This document shows, in pieces, positions 53,446-62,223 of a stretch of DNA of 64,000 bases. This DNA is from JAHKLT01 sp046197865 (lineage in GTDB: Archaea > Methanobacteriota > Methanobacteria > Methanobacteriales > Methanobacteriaceae), in the NCBI RefSeq assembly GCF_046197865.1, contig NZ_CP166990.1, positions 1,054,001 to 1,118,000 of the forward strand, read 5' to 3'. A program made the translations under genes and the position numbers. The notes under the pieces were generated by a model. It saw only the letters and a list, made by a program, of their open reading frames with translations, had not been told where the DNA came from and did no database searches. Each line of letters starts with the position of its first letter. The stretch's first letter is position 1.

Positions 53446-56400
53446 TTATTCTCTTTTTCTAAATCCTAATGCACTAAACATAGCTAATAATACTAAAAGT
53501 ACAAGAGCTATAGGATTACCTGTTTTAGCCATTTGACTTGCATTTGCAGTATTTAATCCAACTTCTAAATTAGAATCTTCAGTTGGATTAGTAGGATTAA
53601 CAGGATCTACAGGATTAACAGCAGGTTTATAAGTAGCTGTTGAGTCGTAATATTTATCATCACCAGCAAAAGTTGCAGTAATAGTATGTTTATAAGCATC
53701 TTTGTAAGTAAATGTGACTTTACCATCTTTATCTGTAATTCCAACACCAATAACAGTATTACCAATAGTTAAAGTAACTTCTTTACCTTCTAAAGGATTA
53801 CCATCTTTATCAGTAACAGTTACAGTAATAGTATCTCCATCAACTTCAATTGTAGTGATAGTTGGAATTTTAATAACATTAGTATTGTCTTTTCCTTCAC
53901 TTTCTTTGTAAAGTTCATCACCAGAGAATTTAGCTTCTACAACAGGTTTACTCTCTTTATCGAAAGTATGATTAATATATCCTTTACCATCTTTATCAGT
54001 AGTTACAGTACCGATTTTTTCATTATCAACATATACATCTAAAGTTTTATTTGCTAATGGATTACCATCTTCATCAGTTAAGGTTATTTCGATTTCTACT
54101 GTTTCACCGACTGTGATTTCGTCTGGGACAGTTACAGTAGTAGTTGTTGGAATTTTTGCTACGTTGGTAGTGTTTTTTCCAGTACTTTCTTCGTATACTT
54201 TATCCCCAGCAAATTCTGCAGTAATAACAAACTCGTCTTCTTTATCAAAAGTATGATTGATTTTAGCTTTACCGTTTTCATCAGTAGTTACAGTACCGAT
54301 TTTTTCATTATCAACATATACATCTAAAGTTTTATTTGCTAATGGATTGCCATCTTCATCAGTTAAGGTTATTGTTATTTCTTCAGTTGCACCAGGAATG
54401 ATCTTTTCAGGTACTTCAACAGTAGTGATGGTTGGTATTTTTGCTACTACTGTTTGATTTACTGCTTCGCTTCCATAGTATAGGTTGTCGCCTGTAAATT
54501 CAGTTGTAACATTGTATTTTCCTTCATCTTCGAATGTGTATTCAAGTGTTGCTATTCCTTTATCATTAGTGATATTGGAACCGATTTTTTTACCATCTAA
54601 ATAGAAGTCTATAGTTTTATTTGCTAATGGATTACCTTTTTCATCTGTTAAAATACTTTCAATAGTTACAGTTTGTCCTACATTAACTTCTTGTGGAATG
54701 TTTACAACATTTTTTGTAGGTTGTTTTTTAGCTACAGTATTATTAGTTGCATTGCTTCCATAGTAGTGATCGTCTCCTACGAATTCTGTGTATATGTCGT
54801 ATTTTCCTTCTGTTGTGAATGTGTGATTTAATTTTGCAACACCATTACTATCAGTGATTGCAGAACCAATCTTTGTACCATTTACATAGAAGTCTATAGT
54901 TTTATCTTTTAAAGGTTTACCTTCTTTATCGGTTAAAATACTTTCAATAGTAACAATTTCTCCTACATTAACTTCTTGTGGAATATTTACAACATTATTA
55001 GTAGGATCTTTAGTAAGATTTAAAGCACCAGGATTAAGTACAATTTCATAATTTTTGTGTCCAGCATAATCTCCAGTAACAGGGACAATAGCAGGAGCAT
55101 TTAAATCAACAGTGTATTCAAATTCTGCAACACCTTCAATAACAGTTACGTTTTTAATAAAAGTACCGTTTACATTAAAAGCAATGTTTTGACCAGTCAC
55201 AGTATTACCCATATCATCAGTCAAAGTAGCATTTAAAGTAATTTTATCTCCTTTTTTAACAGGTAAAGTAGAGTTATTAATATAAGTCAAATTTAAAATA
55301 CCCATATTGCCTGTGTTATAAATCATTTGACCTGAACGTGCTGAGTTACCTAACATAAAATTTTTAGAAACTGACATGTTTCCAGCATTATAAATACTTC
55401 CACCTTGATTACTTGCGTTATTATTTATAAAATTTGAAATAGATATTTGTGTATTATTAGCACTATTATGAATAGCTCCACCAGTAGTTGCATTATTGCT
55501 ATCAAAAGTGGAATTAATTACATTTAAATCATTTCCCAAATTACGAATAACTCCACCATTAAAAAAAGCTTCATTTTTAGTGAAATTAGAATCAATTACA
55601 TTTAAATTTAAGCCCATATTATATATAACTGCACCATAATTCGCTTTATTATTAATAAAATCAGAATTACTAATTATAAGATCTTTTGCAGACTTTAAAA
55701 CATATGCATTAGTAATAGCTCCACCAGCATTTGTCGCAAAATTATCTTTGAAAAAAGAGTTATTTATAATAGAATTACTACCGTCATTAACAATAGCTCC
55801 ACCATTATATGCATCATTTTCAATAAATTGAGAATTATTGTTCACAACAAAAAAATCTCCAAGACTATAAATTGCACCACCAAATTCAGCACCATTATTA
55901 GTAAATGTAGAATTAAATACTTGACTATTATTAACATTAGTATAAATAGCTCCACCATTGAATATTGCAGTATTATTATTAAATATAGAATCAATTACAA
56001 AAAAATCATTTCCCATATAATTACTAATAGCTCCGCCATCTCTTCCATCATTATCAATAAATGTTGAATTCTTTATTGTGAAATTATCAGAAAGAATATG
56101 GATATTAATAGCTCCACCAGCATGTAATGCACTATTATCTTTAAAAGTCGTATTAACTACTTTAGAATTCTTACTTTCAGTCCATATAGCTCCACCAGCA
56201 TTAATTGCACTATTATTAATAAATATGGAATTAATTACAGTAAAATAATCACCATAATTACGAATTGCACCACCATAACCTCCATTATCACTAGAATTAG
56301 AGGCATAATTATCATTGAAAAAAGAATTGATTACATTAAAATTACTTGCGACATTATGAATTCCTCCACCCCATTCAGCACCATTATTAGTGAAAGTAGA

Positions 56401-56907
56401 AAATTCTATGCTTGAATATTCTCCATTATTATAAATTGCACCACCAAACCCTCCATTATCATTAATAGTTAATGAATTAGTAGCAGTATTATTAATGAAA
56501 ATAGAATTTTTAACTGTTAGAGTACCATTTCCAATATTATAAATTGCACCACCGTGATCTTCATTAGCAATTCCATTTAAAAAGGTTATGTTAATAAAAG
56601 TTACTGTTACTTTAGAACTTATTGTAAATATTCTATCAAGTCCTTTTGCATCAATAATAACATCTTCAGCAGGACCGTTTCCTTGAATAGTTATGTTTTT
56701 ATCTATAGTTATTCCATAATCAAAGCCATCTTTATTATAGACTCCAGGATCTAGAGTGAGGATATCATTTTCGGCAGTATTATCAATACCTTGTTTTATC
56801 CCTCCTCCAGTCGTGTTATCTATACCAATAGCTGAAATGGAAGATATACTTATTAACAATATAAATGCAGCTAATATTGCAAATATTGTAATTTTTTTCG
56901 ATTGCAT
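53446..56907 (-). CDS. Adhesin-like surface protein 4 (beta-helix, six Ig-like repeats, TGNPI anchor)
   Basis: A 1153-residue secreted protein. Start at 56907 (MQSKKITIFAILAAF), with GGAGGT ten bases upstream; a longer frame adds seven residues that include the ribosome binding site. After the signal peptide, residues about 25-540 are beta-helix rungs (GGAIYN, NSTFxxNxA). Six Ig-like repeats of about 90 residues follow (VNIPQEVNVGETVTIESILT and PTTTTVTVPDEITVGETVE types). The tail is MAKTGNPI, a hydrophobic helix and FRKRE. Two of the Ig repeats are nearly identical at DNA level. Probably displayed on the wall as an adhesin stalk. Confidence 0.93.
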   Translation of the reverse strand: MQSKKITIFAILAAFILLISISSISAIGIDNTTGGGIKQGIDNTAENDILTLDPGVYNKDGFDYGITIDKNITIQGNGPAEDVIIDAKGLDRIFTISSKVTVTFINITFLNGIANEDHGGAIYNIGNGTLTVKNSIFINNTATNSLTINDNGGFGGAIYNNGEYSSIEFSTFTNNGAEWGGGIHNVASNFNVINSFFNDNYASNSSDNGGYGGAIRNYGDYFTVINSIFINNSAINAGGAIWTESKNSKVVNTTFKDNSALHAGGAINIHILSDNFTIKNSTFIDNDGRDGGAISNYMGNDFFVIDSIFNNNTAIFNGGAIYTNVNNSQVFNSTFTNNGAEFGGAIYSLGDFFVVNNNSQFIENDAYNGGAIVNDGSNSIINNSFFKDNFATNAGGAITNAYVLKSAKDLIISNSDFINNKANYGAVIYNMGLNLNVIDSNFTKNEAFFNGGVIRNLGNDLNVINSTFDSNNATTGGAIHNSANNTQISISNFINNNASNQGGSIYNAGNMSVSKNFMLGNSARSGQMIYNTGNMGILNLTYINNSTLPVKKGDKITLNATLTDDMGNTVTGQNIAFNVNGTFIKNVTVIEGVAEFEYTVDLNAPAIVPVTGDYAGHKNYEIVLNPGALNLTKDPTNNVVNIPQEVNVGEIVTIESILTDKEGKPLKDKTIDFYVNGTKIGSAITDSNGVAKLNHTFTTEGKYDIYTEFVGDDHYYGSNATNNTVAKKQPTKNVVNIPQEVNVGQTVTIESILTDEKGNPLANKTIDFYLDGKKIGSNITNDKGIATLEYTFEDEGKYNVTTEFTGDNLYYGSEAVNQTVVAKIPTITTVEVPEKIIPGATEEITITLTDEDGNPLANKTLDVYVDNEKIGTVTTDENGKAKINHTFDKEDEFVITAEFAGDKVYEESTGKNTTNVAKIPTTTTVTVPDEITVGETVEIEITLTDEDGNPLANKTLDVYVDNEKIGTVTTDKDGKGYINHTFDKESKPVVEAKFSGDELYKESEGKDNTNVIKIPTITTIEVDGDTITVTVTDKDGNPLEGKEVTLTIGNTVIGVGITDKDGKVTFTYKDAYKHTITATFAGDDKYYDSTATYKPAVNPVDPVNPTNPTEDSNLEVGLNTANASQMAKTGNPIALVLLVLLAMFSALGFRKRE
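54001..54373 (-). repeat. Near-identical 88-base repeats within adhesin 4
   Basis: 54001-54088 and 54286-54373 differ at one base and lie 285 bases (95 codons) apart, the length of one Ig-like repeat. This shows recent duplication or gene conversion between neighbouring repeats. Confidence 0.85.
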
Positions 56908-57420
56908 TTTAAAGTTTACCTCCTTCATATAAAAAAATTTAATCTAAAAAGTTTTTTGTGACAAAATATACAATCGTGGATCCTAAATATTATTCAAGAA
57001 CTTCAAAAAATATATTTATCTTAAAGTCATTAAAACTATACTAAGATTACCAGTCTTTTATCACCCACAGATTAATAATTCATAAAAACTAAATCAGTTC
57101 TTCTTTATTAATCAGAACAAAATTATTCAATAAACAATTTTCCTCTCATTAATAAAAATCTACCCATTATAGTAATCATCAACCACTAATACGAAATTTT
57201 TTTCTTTAAAAACCATCTTCTTAAAGAAAACTATTTATCATTATAGAAACATATTTAAGTTACAACATTAAATGTTATAAATACATGACTTCTATATGTT
57301 ATAAATATGTGACATAGTATATAAATGTTTTCATAAAAATCAATTTTATAACATAACATCTAATCAAAAAGCACAATAGTCATTATTTCAAATCCAAAAA
57401 AAAGGACATTTAAGATTAAT
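56908..57420. other. Intergenic region between adhesin 4 and the HTH regulator
   Basis: About 510 bases with no ORF. It must contain both divergent promoters. A palindrome AACATTAAATGTT is at 57264-57276 and tandem direct repeats follow at 57272. Bases 56990-57240 look featureless apart from pyrimidine-rich patches. Confidence 0.5.
57272..57313 (+). promoter_or_regulatory. Two 18-base direct repeats with TATA-like cores
   Basis: ATGTTATAAATACATGAC (57272-57289) and ATGTTATAAATATGTGAC (57296-57313) differ at two positions and are 24 bases apart. Each contains TTATAAATA. A third TATATAAAT lies at 57320-57328. They may be operators for the regulator encoded at 57421, overlapping its promoter. 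Confidence 0.5.
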
Positions 57421-57636
57421 ATGAAAAGTAAAGTAAAAGAATATCGTCAAAAATTAGAAATAACACAACAAGAACTTGGCGATAAAGCAGGAGTTGCAAG
57501 ACAAACCATAAACTCCTTAGAAAATGGAAAATATAATCCATCACTAATACTAGCTTATAAAATAACCTCTATATTGGGTTTAGATAATATTCATGATCTA
57601 TTTACATTTGAAAAAGAGGATTTAGAAGAAGAATAA
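57421..57636 (+). CDS. Small HTH (XRE family) regulator
   Basis: A 71-residue single-domain DNA-binding protein: EYRQKLEITQQELGDKAGVA with RQTINSLENGKYNPSL is the canonical five-helix XRE domain of the short 'YozG-type' regulators. GGACATTT is upstream of ATG 57421. These small regulators commonly control an adjacent membrane protein gene, here DUF4013 18 bases downstream. Confidence 0.92.
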   Translation: MKSKVKEYRQKLEITQQELGDKAGVARQTINSLENGKYNPSLILAYKITSILGLDNIHDLFTFEKEDLEEE

Positions 57637-57654
57637 GTAGAGTTGTTAATAATT

Positions 57655-58380
57655 ATGATTTTTGAAATTTATAGAGATTCAATCGATTACATCATAAAGG
57701 ATAAAGAAATTTTAAAATTAGGAATAATTTCTGTTTTAAGTTTTTTAATAATACCTATAATAATATTATCAGGTTATTCATATAGAACAACCCAAGTCGG
57801 ATTAAACAGTATGGTTAATAAAAATAATAAAAAACCAGACTTTAAAAACATAAAACTAATGTTAATCCAAGGAATAAAGTTATTAATAGTCACATTAATT
57901 TACTCAATACCAATAATTTTAATAACATACATTCTAAACTCAATAGATTTTATTATTAGAGTTGTTAAAGCATTTAACATGTCAACTCTTGAATTTAATC
58001 TAGAATTTATAGTGATTATTGCAATTATATCATTTATTTGTTTTTTATTTATAAGTGTTGCAATTCCAAACATGATACAAGATAAAGGATCAATAAAATC
58101 AGCTTTTAAAATAAAAGAAATTATAAAAATTATAAAAAATGTAGAAATTATAAACTATCTTAAGTTTATACTACTTTTAATAATAACATTAATAGGAATT
58201 TTAATTTTAATAATTTTAATAGGACAAGTTTTAATTAATCTATCAGCAAATTTAGGATTTTTAATTCCAGGAAATATAGTAATGCTTTTATATTTAATAA
58301 TTATTTCCTATTTCATAATCCCTGCATATATATTATGTAATGGTAGAGCAATAGGATTAATATATAATATGGGTTCTTAA
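57655..58380 (+). CDS. DUF4013 membrane protein
   Basis: A 241-residue protein with about six membrane helices. The start IFEIYRDSIDYIIKD and the PIIILSGYSYRTTQVGL segment after the first helix are typical of DUF4013, a family common in Methanobacteria with unknown role. ATG 57655 was chosen; TTG 57643 is also in frame. It probably forms an operon with the XRE regulator and converges on guaB. Confidence 0.82.
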   Translation: MIFEIYRDSIDYIIKDKEILKLGIISVLSFLIIPIIILSGYSYRTTQVGLNSMVNKNNKKPDFKNIKLMLIQGIKLLIVTLIYSIPIILITYILNSIDFIIRVVKAFNMSTLEFNLEFIVIIAIISFICFLFISVAIPNMIQDKGSIKSAFKIKEIIKIIKNVEIINYLKFILLLIITLIGILILIILIGQVLINLSANLGFLIPGNIVMLLYLIIISYFIIPAYILCNGRAIGLIYNMGS

Positions 58381-58390
58381 AAAAAAAAGT

Positions 58391-59872
58391 TTAATCCAAT
58401 ATTGGATAATTAGGACTTTCATTTGTAATTAATAAATCATGTGGATGTGATTCTTTAATACCACTAGATGTGATTCTAACAAATTCTGCTTTTTTCTTCA
58501 TATCATTAATATCTTTAGCTCCACAATAACCCATTGAAGCTTTAAGACCACCAACTAATTGGAAAACAATTTCATTAACAGTTCCTTTATAAGGTACTGC
58601 TCCTTCTACTCCTTCTGGAACTAATTTAGAGTGTTTCATATGTCCTTTGATTTCTTGGAAGTATCTATCAGCTCCTCCACCAAAACCACCAGTCATAGCT
58701 CCCATTGATCCCATTCCACGATATTGTTTGTATTTTTTACCATTCATTACAACAACATCTCCTGGAGATTCATATGAACCTGCAAGTAAATTTCCTAACA
58801 TTACTGCATCTGCACCAGCACCAATAGCTTTTGCAATATCTCCTGAATATCTAAGACCACCATCAGCAATGACAGGTACATCGTATTCATTTGCTACATC
58901 TGCAACTTCTGATATAGCTGTAAGTTGTGGTACTCCAACACCTGCTACAATTCTAGTTGTACACATTGATCCTGGACCAATTCCAACTTTTAAACTATCA
59001 GCACCTTTTGATATTAAATCTTCTGCTGCTTCAGCTGTTGCAATATTTCCAACACATAGCTTTGCATCAATATTTTCTTTTATCGTTTCAGCAAAATCAA
59101 CTACATTCATATTATGAGCATGTGCACAATCTACAGAAATCATATCTGCACCTGCATCATCTAATGCCATAGCCCTATCAAGATCAAATGGTCCAGTAGC
59201 TGCCCCAACAACATAACGTCCTTTTTTATCTCTTGCAGCATTTGGATATTGTGAGTGATTTAAAATATCTTTAATTGTTACAATTCCAACTAATTTACCA
59301 TCTCTTAAAACTGGTAATCTTTCAACTTTATTTTCATATGCAATATCTAATGCTTCATCAGGTGTTATCGGTTCTTCAATTGTTACAACATCAGATGTCA
59401 TTATTTCTTTAACTGTTTTTGCACTGGCAGTTTTTAAAACAGGACTAACATCTCTTTTTGAAATGATTCCAACAATTTTATCTCCTTCCATTACAGGAAG
59501 TCCACTTATTGATTCATTTTCCATGACATTTTGAACATTTTCAATAGTGGAATCTGGAGTAATAGTTACAACATCTCTAATTGTAACTTCTTCTGCACTT
59601 TTAACTTTTTTTACTTCTTTAACTTGTTCTTCTAAAGTAATGTTTCTGTGAATTACTCCTATTCCTCCTTCACGAGCAAGAGCAATAGCTAATTCTGATT
59701 CAGTAACAGTATCCATAGCTGCACTAACAATAGGAATATTAAGTTTTATATCTTTTGACAAGTTAACTTTTGTATTAACGTGTTTAGACTCCACATAACT
59801 TGCATTAGGAGATAATAAAAAATCATCATATGTATATCCTACTTTAGCCTCTTGTATTTTTTTTGAAAACAT
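58391..59872 (-). CDS. guaB: Inosine-5'-monophosphate dehydrogenase
   Basis: A 493-residue enzyme oxidising IMP to XMP, the first step to GMP. The TIM barrel has VSAAMDTVTE, the active-site loop GPGSMCTTRIVAGVGVPQ with catalytic Cys, and the flap segment RGMGSMGAM. Two CBS domains are inserted at about residues 95-205. AGGTGATAT precedes ATG. Convergent with the DUF4013 gene, 10 bases apart. Confidence 0.97.
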   Translation of the reverse strand: MFSKKIQEAKVGYTYDDFLLSPNASYVESKHVNTKVNLSKDIKLNIPIVSAAMDTVTESELAIALAREGGIGVIHRNITLEEQVKEVKKVKSAEEVTIRDVVTITPDSTIENVQNVMENESISGLPVMEGDKIVGIISKRDVSPVLKTASAKTVKEIMTSDVVTIEEPITPDEALDIAYENKVERLPVLRDGKLVGIVTIKDILNHSQYPNAARDKKGRYVVGAATGPFDLDRAMALDDAGADMISVDCAHAHNMNVVDFAETIKENIDAKLCVGNIATAEAAEDLISKGADSLKVGIGPGSMCTTRIVAGVGVPQLTAISEVADVANEYDVPVIADGGLRYSGDIAKAIGAGADAVMLGNLLAGSYESPGDVVVMNGKKYKQYRGMGSMGAMTGGFGGGADRYFQEIKGHMKHSKLVPEGVEGAVPYKGTVNEIVFQLVGGLKASMGYCGAKDINDMKKKAEFVRITSSGIKESHPHDLLITNESPNYPILD

Positions 59873-59903
59873 TTCATATCACCAATAAATAAAATTTTAT
59901 AAT

Positions 59904-60617
59904 TTAAAAAGAATCACATAGTTCTTTTAATTCTTTTACTGCACTGTGATGAATCTTACCAGTATTTCTATCTCCACCAACACATGCAGCTCCACGAACT
60001 CCTACAACATCACAACCAATATCATTTAAATCTTTTAGTTGATCTTTTTTAACTGAACCTGCAAGAGCTACTTTTAATCCCATGTCGTGAGCTTCAACAG
60101 TAAAATTCTCTAAATCTTCTAAAGATAAATAATCAAATAATGTATGACCATCTTTAATAGCTGTATCAAGCATTGCAAGATCACATCCTGTATCTTTAGC
60201 TATTTTAGGAATCTCTTGAGGAGCAACTGCCCCAATTCTATGAGCATCAGCATATCCTGAAGCTACAACAATATTATCTGGATTTTTAGATTTTATTGTT
60301 TTAACTACATTGCTCATGACATCACATGCCTCATCGTAGTTTTTAGTTCCATATAAACCAACTTTAATATAATCAGCACCAGAAACTTGAGCTCCCATAG
60401 CTGCAAGTGAAACTGTACCTGGTTTATAAGGTACATCTCCTAATGTAGCACTAACTAATTTATCTTCAGGTGTTATTTCACGGATTTCTTCAATAACCCA
60501 TGGAAAATTAGCACCAAGTGATCCTTCTTTAGGATTTTTTACATCGACAATGTCTGCATCGCCTTCAATAGCTTCTAGAGCTTCTTCATGATTTATAGGA
60601 CTTATTAATAGAAGCAA
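59904..60617 (-). CDS. mfnB: (5-formylfuran-3-yl)methyl phosphate synthase
   Basis: A 237-residue TIM-barrel enzyme of the MfnB (DUF556) family, which condenses two glyceraldehyde 3-phosphates to the furan precursor of methanofuran. The start MLLLISPINHEEALEAIEG, DADIVDVKNPKEGSLGANFP with the active lysine, ATLGDVPYKPGT and VGVRGAACVGGDRNTG are conserved parts. GGAGG lies 10 bases upstream of the start. It lies 31 bases upstream of guaB. Confidence 0.95.
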   Translation of the reverse strand: MLLLISPINHEEALEAIEGDADIVDVKNPKEGSLGANFPWVIEEIREITPEDKLVSATLGDVPYKPGTVSLAAMGAQVSGADYIKVGLYGTKNYDEACDVMSNVVKTIKSKNPDNIVVASGYADAHRIGAVAPQEIPKIAKDTGCDLAMLDTAIKDGHTLFDYLSLEDLENFTVEAHDMGLKVALAGSVKKDQLKDLNDIGCDVVGVRGAACVGGDRNTGKIHHSAVKELKELCDSF

Positions 60618-61066
60618 ATTATTTCCTCCAAATTATAAAATAATTAATAAAAAATTTAATTATTACTAATATATTTTTAATCATTTATATAAGTTCTATT
60701 TATTTAAGACATTATTAATTATACATGAGCATATATGGAGAAAATTCAAAACCATTATGATTATAAATTTTTAACTTCATATCAAAAAAAATTATTAGAC
60801 ATTAATTTTATTATTTACCGTCAATTTTTTATTGTGAGTTCAAAAATATCTTTATTTATCAATTGACTTTATGATTTAGTGATAATTCACAAAAACATCA
60901 AATACAGCAAGCAAAAAATTAAAATATAAAAAAATAGATAAGTTTTTTTTATAAAATGTTTTTTAAAACAAATCTAAAATTTAGAGTCGATTAAAATGCA
61001 AAATGAAAATAATATAAATAAATCATACTTATAAAAAATGATATATTAATTTTAGGAGATAAATAC
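60618..61066. other. AT-rich intergenic region
   Basis: About 450 bases with no supported gene. Promoter-like TTTATATAAG is near 60683-60692. A 43-codon ORF at 60735 has no ribosome binding site and is listed as rejected. Confidence 0.45.
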
Positions 61067-61318
61067 ATGGAAACAATTGATTTTATTGAAAATGAATTGA
61101 AAATGATTAGTAAAAAATATGGTATGACTGATATTGAACTTAAATACGAAGTAGATGATGATGAAATAGATGAAGTATTTTATATTTATGCTCCTAACAC
61201 ATTGAGCATTGATGAAAAACATGACAAATGGGATAAAATTGTTAGAGAAATAGAAAGTTTTTGTAAAGAAAAAGAAATATATGATACTTTATTAAGAACT
61301 TTTATAATTGTAAAATAG
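61067..61318 (+). CDS. Small acidic hypothetical protein
   Basis: An 83-residue protein starting METIDFIENELKMISKKYGM. TTAGGAGATA lies at good distance before ATG 61067. The middle has an acidic turn (VDDDEIDEV) followed by strand FYIYAP and a terminal helix and strand (LLRTFIIVK). No membrane helix. Not recognised; it may be paired with the short ORF right after it. Confidence 0.7.
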   Translation: METIDFIENELKMISKKYGMTDIELKYEVDDDEIDEVFYIYAPNTLSIDEKHDKWDKIVREIESFCKEKEIYDTLLRTFIIVK

Positions 61319-61337
61319 TATTTAGGAGATCTTCATA

Positions 61338-61430
61338 ATTGATATTAACTCTTTAGATGAATATCATTTATATTTATTATCTAAATCATTACATGAAAAT
61401 AAAATAATCTCATTTAAAAATAAAACCTAA
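61338..61430 (+). CDS. Possible 30-residue protein with ATT start
   Basis: TTTAGGAGATCTTC, almost the same ribosome binding site as the preceding gene, lies 9 bases before ATT 61338; in this frame the text DINSLDEYHLYLLSKSLHEN reads like coding sequence. There is no ATG, GTG or TTG in frame. ATA 61335 is an alternative. It may be real with a rare start, or the remnant of a decayed gene. Confidence 0.35.
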   Translation: MDINSLDEYHLYLLSKSLHENKIISFKNKT

Positions 61431-61465
61431 CATTATCCTAGTATCAAAAAAGTAATGCCTAAAAA

Positions 61466-62098
61466 TCAAATTCTTAAAGTATTAGATAATTTAATTGCAG
61501 CATCTTCATACTTTGAGAAATCTTCATCAAAAACTTCAAGATAATATTTTTCTTGAAATTCAAAAAAATCTATTTCAAGTTGCTTGAATTTTTTTAAGTA
61601 TTCTTTTTCAGTTTTATCATTAGAAATAAATTCCATTTTATTTAAAACAATTTCTAGAAAATTAAGATTAATATCCAATAATAAATCTATTTCTTTTTTA
61701 GAAAAGATTTGATTTTTATTTTGTTTTTGCAAGATATAATTAGTTATATATTCAATATCAATAAGAGTATTTAATTCATCACTAAATTTATCTGAAATTT
61801 GATTTAATAAATGTTTTAATACATTTAATCCTTCAACAAGCCTATCCATCATCCATTTTAATATTTCATTAGCTTGAATATTTTGTGTTTCATTTGATGA
61901 TTTTTCTGAAGTAATAATTGAATAATTTTCTAAATTTGAAGTTTCTTCTTTTTCAATATTAATTTCTAAAGGATCATTAACAAAAATTCTTTTTGCACAA
62001 GAATGACTTCCATTTAATAATGTTTCCATGTATTTTAAAAATGAGTTTATGCTTTTAATAATTTGATTTTCATTAAAATCAAAATTCATAGGTTGCAT
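61466..62098 (-). CDS. Hypothetical helical protein
   Basis: A 210-residue protein; start MQPMNFDFNENQ at 62098 with TAGGAGGAA five bases upstream; longer frames include that site. Nearly all helical and acidic, with SHSCAKRIFVNDP near residue 38 and long amphipathic helices from residue 85 on (EILKWMMDRLVEGLNVLKHL). No signal peptide or membrane helix. I do not recognise a family. Confidence 0.75.
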   Translation of the reverse strand: MQPMNFDFNENQIIKSINSFLKYMETLLNGSHSCAKRIFVNDPLEINIEKEETSNLENYSIITSEKSSNETQNIQANEILKWMMDRLVEGLNVLKHLLNQISDKFSDELNTLIDIEYITNYILQKQNKNQIFSKKEIDLLLDINLNFLEIVLNKMEFISNDKTEKEYLKKFKQLEIDFFEFQEKYYLEVFDEDFSKYEDAAIKLSNTLRI

Positions 62099-62223
62099 AT
62101 AATTCCTCCTAAAAATCAAATATAAGTATTTCCCTATATAAAATGCTATGTTTTATTAAATAACAAATATACAATAGTAAAACAATAATTAAAAATCAAA
62201 ACAATGATTTAAATTAAAAAAAA

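Noticed and set aside
58647..59172. Plus-strand frames opposite guaB
   Set aside because: Proline/serine-rich shadows of a highly conserved enzyme.
60735..60866. 43-codon plus-strand ORF starting MEKIQNHYDY
   Set aside because: No ribosome binding site, aromatic/Ile/Lys composition expected by chance in AT-rich DNA, no neighbouring support.
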